Below are positions 5,040 through 9,777 of a stretch of 9,777 nucleotides of DNA, one piece after another. This DNA is from Thiotrichales bacterium (GTDB taxonomy: Bacteria; Pseudomonadota; Gammaproteobacteria; Francisellales; CACEW01), in contig CANJQG010000056.1 in the NCBI GenBank assembly GCA_947476405.1, positions 1 to 9,777 on the forward strand. The letters run 5' to 3'. Made by a program: the position numbers and the translations under genes. The notes beneath the pieces are model-generated. The model did not search any database and had not been told where the DNA came from. It worked only from the letters and a program-made list of their open reading frames with translations. Position 1 is the stretch's first letter, and every line of letters begins with the position of its first letter.

Positions 5040-7010
5040 CTAAACTTCAAGGGGATCCACGTCAATCGTATAACGCGGCAGGTTCCGTTGTGAAGCCAAA
5101 TAATCTTCGAGTGCGCTTAATCCTTGATGCAAAGCTGCCCGCTTTGGACTTTCTAACAAAAGCTGCGCACGATAATAAAGCGCTTTTTTACGCAAGGTTG
5201 AAGCTACAGGTCCCAGAATACGTAAGCCTTGTTCAGCTAAGTGCGTCTTAATCTGATTCAAAAAATCCATTAATTTTGTTTCATCACGATGCTCTGCGCG
5301 AAACAAGGCCATATATTGAAACGGTGGCCAGCCCGCGGCTTTACGCTCTTCCAGCAATTCTGTTGCAAAGGGGCGGTACCCCTCTTTGAGCAATAAGCGC
5401 AATAAGGGATGATCGGGTACATGGGTTTGAATCAATACTTCCCCAGATCCTAAAAAACGCCCAGCCCGGCCTGCCACCTGAATCAGCAATTGCCCCATGC
5501 GCTCCATCCCCCGAAAATCCGGTGCAAAAAAACCATAATCTAAATCGACAATTCCAACCAAAGTAATATGCGCAAAATCATGGCCTTTAGCCAACATCTG
5601 CGTACCAATAATAATCTGTGCCTCGCCGTCATGAATTTGCTTTAACGTTGCCTCCAAACTTCCTTTGAGGCGCATTGCGTCTTGATCTAGACGTACGACA
5701 GCATATTGTGAAAATTCTGCGTTCAGGCATTCTTCAAGTTGCTCAGTACCTTGCCCGACAGTGATTAATTCAGGGTGTCCACACTTTGCACAGGCTTTGG
5801 GCACCCGCGCCATGCGACTGCAATGGTGGCAAATCAACATGGGTGGCCTTTGATGTAAGGTATAACTCATTTCACAATCTGGACAGTTTAGGCGTGCACC
5901 ACAATCATGACACAGCATAATCGGCGCATATCCCCGACGATTCAGAAAAATCAGCACCTGTTTTTTCTGCTCTAAATGTTGACGCATTGCATCTAATAAA
6001 GGCCGACTTAAACCTGATTTTTTAGGCTGTTGTCGCATATCAATGAGTTTAATTTCTGGCATCACATGTCCCCGCGCACGAAGATTTAACTGATGATAGT
6101 GATATCGCCCTTCTCTTGCAAAATATAAAGCCTCAATGCTGGGGGTGGCAGACCCTAAAATAATCGCACAATGCTGTTGCATCGCGCGTTTAATCGCAAT
6201 GCTTTTTGCAGAATACGTCACGCCCACATTTTGCTTGTAGGAACTATCATGCTCCTCATCGATCACCAGCAAACCCAAGTTTTGCAAAGGCAAGAAAATA
6301 GCTGAACGGGTCCCAATCACTAATTTTATTTCACCCCATAAAGTCTGTCGCCAGACCGTGCGTTTTGCCGTCTCAGTGAGGCCGGAATGATAGGCGGCCA
6401 CCGCAGGCCCAAAACGCGCCTGAAATCGTTTTAAAGTCTGCGGTGTCAGGCCAATCTCAGGCACTAAAACCAACACAGAACGGCCCTGGTCCAAAGCTTT
6501 TTGAACCAATTCCAGATAAACTTCAGTCTTACCCGATCCGGTGACGCCTTCCAAAAGATGCACGCTAAACACAGATAAATGCAAAGCAATATCATCAACA
6601 CATTTCAGCTGATCTCCATTTAAAATCAAGGTCTTTGAGTCTGAGCGATCTATTTGAGGAGGCGGTTTTTTTGATTGGCGAGCGGGTTGAGTCAAGGGCT
6701 TGCCCTTGCAAAGCAGCGAGGGCATTGCGGTATAAAATACATCCCCTGCCGAGGCATGATAATAAGTCCGTACAAAGGCCATTAAATCTAATAGAACCTC
6801 ATCAAACAAAGGCGGTTCATCAAAAACTTCGAACACAGGCTTGAGTTTTGTAGCATCCAAAAGCGATTCAGAAAAAACAGCAGTGACAATGCCGACAATT
6901 TTACGCTGGCGCAAAGGAACCATCACGCGCTGCCCGACGATACAGCCTTGAATAGACAAGTAGGTCAACCCTTGCGGAAATGGCCCGGGCACTGCGACTT
7001 GAACAAACAT
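5040..7010 (-). CDS. priA: Primosomal protein N' (PriA), replication-restart helicase
   Basis: PriA recognises stalled forks and D-loops, unwinds the lagging arm 3'-5' and reloads DnaB through PriB/DnaT. The N-terminal DNA-binding domain (about residues 1-100, VQVAVPGPFPQGLTYL opening) is followed by a DEXH helicase core. Numbering from the longer start at 7019: Walker A GVTGSGKT at 158-165, DEEH box at 254-257, GSATPS at 289-294 and motif VI QVAGRAGR at 514-521. Eight cysteines in four CxxC-type pairs (370/373, 379/382, 397/400, 410/413) form the two zinc sites. The 656-659 aa length is shorter than E. coli PriA (732) but usual for many bacteria. I chose the ATG at 7010 because it overlaps the upstream stop as TAATG and aligns with known PriA N-termini; the ATG at 7019 adds three residues and is possible. 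It sits between a glycosyltransferase gene and kdpC, 29 bp before the latter. Confidence 0.95.
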   Translation of the reverse strand: MFVQVAVPGPFPQGLTYLSIQGCIVGQRVMVPLRQRKIVGIVTAVFSESLLDATKLKPVFEVFDEPPLFDEVLLDLMAFVRTYYHASAGDVFYTAMPSLLCKGKPLTQPARQSKKPPPQIDRSDSKTLILNGDQLKCVDDIALHLSVFSVHLLEGVTGSGKTEVYLELVQKALDQGRSVLVLVPEIGLTPQTLKRFQARFGPAVAAYHSGLTETAKRTVWRQTLWGEIKLVIGTRSAIFLPLQNLGLLVIDEEHDSSYKQNVGVTYSAKSIAIKRAMQQHCAIILGSATPSIEALYFAREGRYHYHQLNLRARGHVMPEIKLIDMRQQPKKSGLSRPLLDAMRQHLEQKKQVLIFLNRRGYAPIMLCHDCGARLNCPDCEMSYTLHQRPPMLICHHCSRMARVPKACAKCGHPELITVGQGTEQLEECLNAEFSQYAVVRLDQDAMRLKGSLEATLKQIHDGEAQIIIGTQMLAKGHDFAHITLVGIVDLDYGFFAPDFRGMERMGQLLIQVAGRAGRFLGSGEVLIQTHVPDHPLLRLLLKEGYRPFATELLEERKAAGWPPFQYMALFRAEHRDETKLMDFLNQIKTHLAEQGLRILGPVASTLRKKALYYRAQLLLESPKRAALHQGLSALEDYLASQRNLPRYTIDVDPLEV

Positions 7011-8017
7011 TAGTGACATGCCAGCACCGCTTCAAAATGAGCCTCCAAAGTCAAGCCATGGCGTACAGCAAAGCCAGGTTGAATCGAGCATTGCTTCTTT
7101 TTGGCGTCTTGCAAACACTGCGCCAATGCGCATGCATTTTGATTTTCTAGAATCAATCCTTCATCGGGGCCAAGCAAAGCAGCAGCCCCCACTTGTTTAG
7201 ATAAGATAACGGGAGTCCCACATTCCAAAGCCTGCACCACTACTAAGCCAAAAGGTTCAAAATAAGAAGGTAAAACCAGCCAGTCTGCTTGATGATAATA
7301 ATCAGTTATATTTTTGACATACCCCAGACATTTGACCTGAGGCATCTGACGCGCTTGTTTAAAAGGTTTTCCCACCACGGTGAGCTCAAAATCTTCAGGA
7401 GGGAGTTTTTTTAATGCATCCAATAATAAAAAGCCGCCTTTGCGTTTGTGTGAAGTGGATGCAAACAATAAACGGAGGGGCTGGGATGTGGGGTTTTTTT
7501 TCTGATATTGAAAAGCGCGGACATCAACAGGAGGATAGAGCATGGTTATTTTTTCAGGTGAAATACCGTATAAGTCAATTAATTCAGATTGAAGCGCAGG
7601 CGAATGAGCAATAATTTTTTTTGCACGGTGATAGGCTTTGGATTCCAGGTAAGATTCAAGATAATCGGCTAATGTATGGCGTCCCAAAGCCCGCATATAG
7701 CCGCGATGGGTGCCCCCTGTAATTAAAATATCTTGTGAAAATGAACGCGTGGTTGAAATCACCGTATCATAATGGCGAGATAAAAGTCGCTTTTTTAACT
7801 TTAAAGCAAAATGATATTTTCGTAAGAAGCGTGGATAAATACGACTAGGAATCACGTGAACCTGCACCTCATCAGGCAGGATGATTTTAGGGTCTTGCTT
7901 CATGACAAACACATCAATGGCATGACCCGCCTGAGTTGCAGTCTTGATGAGTTCAAGAAAATAGGTCTCCATGCCGCCGGATAGGGCTAGTTGATGGTGA
8001 ATAAAGGCCAGCTTCAT
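7010..8017 (-). CDS. GT4-family glycosyltransferase (WaaG-like GT-B fold)
   Basis: This 335-aa protein is a retaining nucleotide-sugar glycosyltransferase of family GT4, probably acting at the inner face of the membrane in LPS core or other surface glycan synthesis. The N-terminal Rossmann half starts MKLAFIHHQLALSGGMETYF, with the Gly-Gly acceptor/phosphate loop at 13-15. The C-terminal nucleotide-sugar half holds RLLFASTSHKRKGG (182-195), TVVGKP (213-218) and the donor-site signature YFEPFGLVVVQALECGTPV (252-270). In that signature the second Glu of the EX7E motif is Gln262 (codon CAG), with a Glu three residues later. The frame is open to 8086, but the ATG at 8017 is chosen: it overlaps the znuB stop as ATGA and begins at the usual GT4 N-terminus. 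Its own stop overlaps priA. The acceptor and sugar cannot be read from the sequence. An envelope role is inference from the family. Confidence 0.88.
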   Translation of the reverse strand: MKLAFIHHQLALSGGMETYFLELIKTATQAGHAIDVFVMKQDPKIILPDEVQVHVIPSRIYPRFLRKYHFALKLKKRLLSRHYDTVISTTRSFSQDILITGGTHRGYMRALGRHTLADYLESYLESKAYHRAKKIIAHSPALQSELIDLYGISPEKITMLYPPVDVRAFQYQKKNPTSQPLRLLFASTSHKRKGGFLLLDALKKLPPEDFELTVVGKPFKQARQMPQVKCLGYVKNITDYYHQADWLVLPSYFEPFGLVVVQALECGTPVILSKQVGAAALLGPDEGLILENQNACALAQCLQDAKKKQCSIQPGFAVRHGLTLEAHFEAVLACH

Positions 8018-8796
8018 TTTTTGACCCCATAAACGAGGCCATAGCCCATAAAAACCAGCAGCGTTAACCAAACAGAAACCGGCCAATTGCTATAAAAAGA
8101 TAAGATCAAAGCCCCAATGGAAAAGGCGACGGCCAATGTCATGCTCAATATTAAGCCGGGCCAGAAACGATGCACCAGATGCATACTAATTGCAGCGGGA
8201 CCAATCAGCAGCGTAAAAACCAAAAGTGCCCCCACGATTTGACTAACCAGGGTCACGGCCAGCGCTAAAAGCAGCATAAATAAAATGCCTAACGCCCGAT
8301 TCGGTACGCCGCGCGCTTCAGACCAAGCGGGCGCGATTGAAGCAAAAACAAGCGGTCGTAAAACACATAGCAAGATTAAGACAATCAGGATCGCTGCAGC
8401 CGCCATCGATTTGATTTCAATGGGTGAAACGCCCAGGATATTTCCAAATAACAAAGCAGTTGCTGCATTCGCTGATTGCGTTTCATAATGTAAAAAAAGC
8501 ATACCCAGGCCGAGCATCAAGGATAAAACCATGGCCACTGCCATATCGCGTTTTTGTAAATTTTCCCCCAGAAAACCCATCATTAAGCCCGCACAAAGGG
8601 TCGCCGCAAACTGCCCTAAAATCGGCGAAGTCTGCAATAGCAAAGCCAGGGTGGCTCCCGTAAAACTAATATGTCCTAAACCATGCGCTGCAAAAGCCAG
8701 TCGCCTCAGCAAAGTCAGATAACCGATTAATCCTGCAATCAGTCCAGCCAAGATGACTGCAATTAACGCATGCTGCATAAACTCATACTGAAACAC
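8014..8796 (-). CDS. znuB: Zinc/manganese ABC transporter permease (ZnuB, ABC-3 family)
   Basis: This is the inner-membrane channel subunit of a ZnuABC-type divalent metal importer. About 260 residues, almost wholly hydrophobic, with seven to eight predicted helices. Family features include an N-terminal YEFMQHALIAVILAGLIAGLIG, an early RRLAFAAHGLGHISFTG segment, and the conserved VGALLVFTLLIGPAA late in the protein. The start is a GTG. The one at 8796 (VFQYEF) is preferred because GGAGGT ends 4 nt before it; the GTG at 8802 lies inside that ribosome site, though it would add only two residues. The reading frame overlaps the end of znuC by 14 nt, and its TGA overlaps the next gene's ATG, so translation is probably coupled both ways. 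Zn versus Mn specificity is not decided by the permease sequence. Confidence 0.9.
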   Translation of the reverse strand: MFQYEFMQHALIAVILAGLIAGLIGYLTLLRRLAFAAHGLGHISFTGATLALLLQTSPILGQFAATLCAGLMMGFLGENLQKRDMAVAMVLSLMLGLGMLFLHYETQSANAATALLFGNILGVSPIEIKSMAAAAILIVLILLCVLRPLVFASIAPAWSEARGVPNRALGILFMLLLALAVTLVSQIVGALLVFTLLIGPAAISMHLVHRFWPGLILSMTLAVAFSIGALILSFYSNWPVSVWLTLLVFMGYGLVYGVKK

Positions 8797-9562
8797 AGGC
8801 ACCTCCGTGACAATGTTCGGATTTCAAAAAGATTTCTGAATTGCCAGAAAGAACCCATTTACGTCCTTTAAATTCAATGACCTCTAAAGCAGTTTGATAC
8901 AGGCGACTCAGCGTTTCTGTATTAATGACTTTTTCGGGTGCATCTAATACCGCACGCTCCTTTCCGATAAACATCACCCGATCTAAAAAAGGCAATAAGG
9001 GATTAAAGTCATGCGCAGTCATTAATATCGTGAGCTTGAGGCGTTGCTGCAGTTGATCAATCAAGCTTAATAGTTCTGTTTGATAATGGGGGTCTAAATT
9101 TGCCAAAGGCTCATCCAGTAATAAAATAGCAGGACTTTCCATCAGAACTGCTGCCAGCATCACGCGCTTACGCTCCCCGCCGGATAAGTTTTTTAATAAA
9201 TGATCTTGTAAATGGAGGGCATCTACTTGATGCAAAGCAGTTTCAATCTCCTGACGTACTGAAGTGAGATTCGGTAAACCCCAGCGCGCACCGCGGACGG
9301 TACTTTTTAAAAACCCAGATACGGAATAATCAACCGGTAATGTATCCATTTCTTGAGGTAGATAGGCGATGGTTTTTTTATCAATTTTGACCTGCCCTTG
9401 ATGCGGCTGAACCAAGCCAAGCAAGGCTTTTAAAAAAGTGCTCTTTCCTGCACCATTCGGGCCAAAAATACCAATTCGTTCGCCCCGTTGAATATCAGCA
9501 TAGAAATGTTCAAACAAGATTTTCCCCGGCACTTTAAGGGAAAGATTATCAATCCCAATCAT
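8783..9562 (-). CDS. znuC: Zinc/manganese ABC transporter ATP-binding protein (ZnuC)
   Basis: This 259-aa cytoplasmic ATPase powers the importer. Motifs are complete: Walker A GPNGAGKS (34-41), Q-loop around YLPQE (67-71), signature LSGGE (126-130), Walker B ILLLDEP (146-152), D-loop ANLD (154-157) and the switch His184 in MTAHD. The C-terminal tail ends HCHGGACVSV, a small Cys/His cluster that may bind metal; this is an observation, not a known family trait. The frame is open to 9613, but the ATG at 9562 (MIGIDNLSL) is chosen: it overlaps the znuA stop as ATGA and sits at the normal family N-terminus. Upstream it is coupled to the substrate-binding protein gene and downstream it overlaps znuB by 14 nt. 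The operon promoter and any Zur box would lie outside the window, before znuA. Confidence 0.92.
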   Translation of the reverse strand: MIGIDNLSLKVPGKILFEHFYADIQRGERIGIFGPNGAGKSTFLKALLGLVQPHQGQVKIDKKTIAYLPQEMDTLPVDYSVSGFLKSTVRGARWGLPNLTSVRQEIETALHQVDALHLQDHLLKNLSGGERKRVMLAAVLMESPAILLLDEPLANLDPHYQTELLSLIDQLQQRLKLTILMTAHDFNPLLPFLDRVMFIGKERAVLDAPEKVINTETLSRLYQTALEVIEFKGRKWVLSGNSEIFLKSEHCHGGACVSV

Positions 9563-9777
9563 GCTTTGACCCCTAAGGCTGATGCGACATCCAGCAAATT
9601 TTGATGCATCCACTCGTAATAGGTGTGCCCTGTTGGCATGAGTTCGGAAACACCGACAACCGGAATATTATTTTTTTCTGCAATCTTTTTAAATTGCGCC
9701 ACGACAGGGTCAACAACCTGATTATTATACACCAGGATTTTCACCGTTTTGGAATTGAGGCTTGCTTCAAAGTCAAT
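9559..9777 (-). CDS. znuA: Metal ABC transporter substrate-binding protein (ZnuA/TroA family), C-terminal part
   Basis: Only the last 72 residues are in the window; the frame remains open to base 9777, so the GTG at 9744 is internal, not a start. The segment VKILVYNNQVVDPVVAQFKKIAEKNN followed by IPVVGVSELMPTGHTYYEWM matches the final beta-alpha units of periplasmic Zn/Mn-binding proteins, which deliver the ion to ZnuBC. The stop (TGA) overlaps the znuC ATG in an ATGA junction, placing it first of the visible genes in the cluster. The His-rich loop and the metal ligands that would separate Zn from Mn binders lie upstream of the window edge. Confidence 0.85.
   Translation of the reverse strand: MDFEASLNSKTVKILVYNNQVVDPVVAQFKKIAEKNNIPVVGVSELMPTGHTYYEWMHQNLLDVASALGVKA

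Noticed and set aside
8018..8086. Longer start for the glycosyltransferase (ATG at 8086)
   Set aside because: The extra 23 residues lie in the znuB coding region and precede the normal GT4 N-terminus; the ATGA overlap at 8017 is the better start.
9563..9613. Longer start for ZnuC (9613)
   Set aside because: The extra residues are encoded inside the znuA frame and lie before the conserved ABC N-terminus; the ATGA overlap at 9562 is preferred.
1..9777. CRISPR array, tRNA/rRNA genes, transposons, phage genes, defence system
   Set aside because: No spaced direct repeats, no cloverleaf or rRNA sequence, and no transposase, integrase or defence-like protein was found on either strand.

Overview
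The window reads as a moderately AT-rich gammaproteobacterial chromosome segment. Gene content (PriA, a ZnuABC-type metal importer, KdpC, YgfZ, a QmcA-like SPFH protein) fits Gammaproteobacteria. The amino-acid permease at the left edge, which opens with an 'ITGSIDSIRNLP'-type first helix, resembles those common in Legionella/Coxiella-like bacteria. That points loosely to Legionellales, but no rRNA or unambiguous marker is present, so the order is only a guess.

Left part (1-2293): the 5' part of an APC-superfamily amino-acid permease runs off the left edge on the minus strand and has a clear promoter in front of it. Next comes an unrecognised 373-residue minus-strand protein with a small GSI tandem repeat and an Ala/Gly-rich tail. 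It has a near-consensus promoter that rules out the longest reading-frame start. A 218-bp divergent promoter region follows.

Middle (2294-3877): a plus-strand pair encodes an SPFH/stomatin-like membrane protein (QmcA type) and, 8 bp later, a 90-residue small membrane protein. Then comes a gene-poor stretch of about 390 bp carrying three inverted repeats and two short open frames. This is the least explained DNA in the window.

Right part (3878-9777): a compact minus-strand cluster reads znuA (partial) > znuC > znuB > GT4 glycosyltransferase > priA > kdpC > ygfZ-like. Five of the six junctions overlap (ATGA, TAATG or about 14 bp); only priA-kdpC has a gap (29 bp). The group is therefore very likely co-transcribed and partly translationally coupled. 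It joins metal import, a probable envelope glycosyltransferase, replication restart, one subunit of the Kdp potassium pump and an Fe-S-related folate-binding protein. The joint function is not obvious, and the lack of kdpA/kdpB next to kdpC is notable.

No tRNA, rRNA, CRISPR array, transposase, phage gene or recognisable new defence system was seen. The most interesting leads are the orphan kdpC coupled to an unusually short YgfZ, the dyad-rich gap, and the unknown 373-aa protein.
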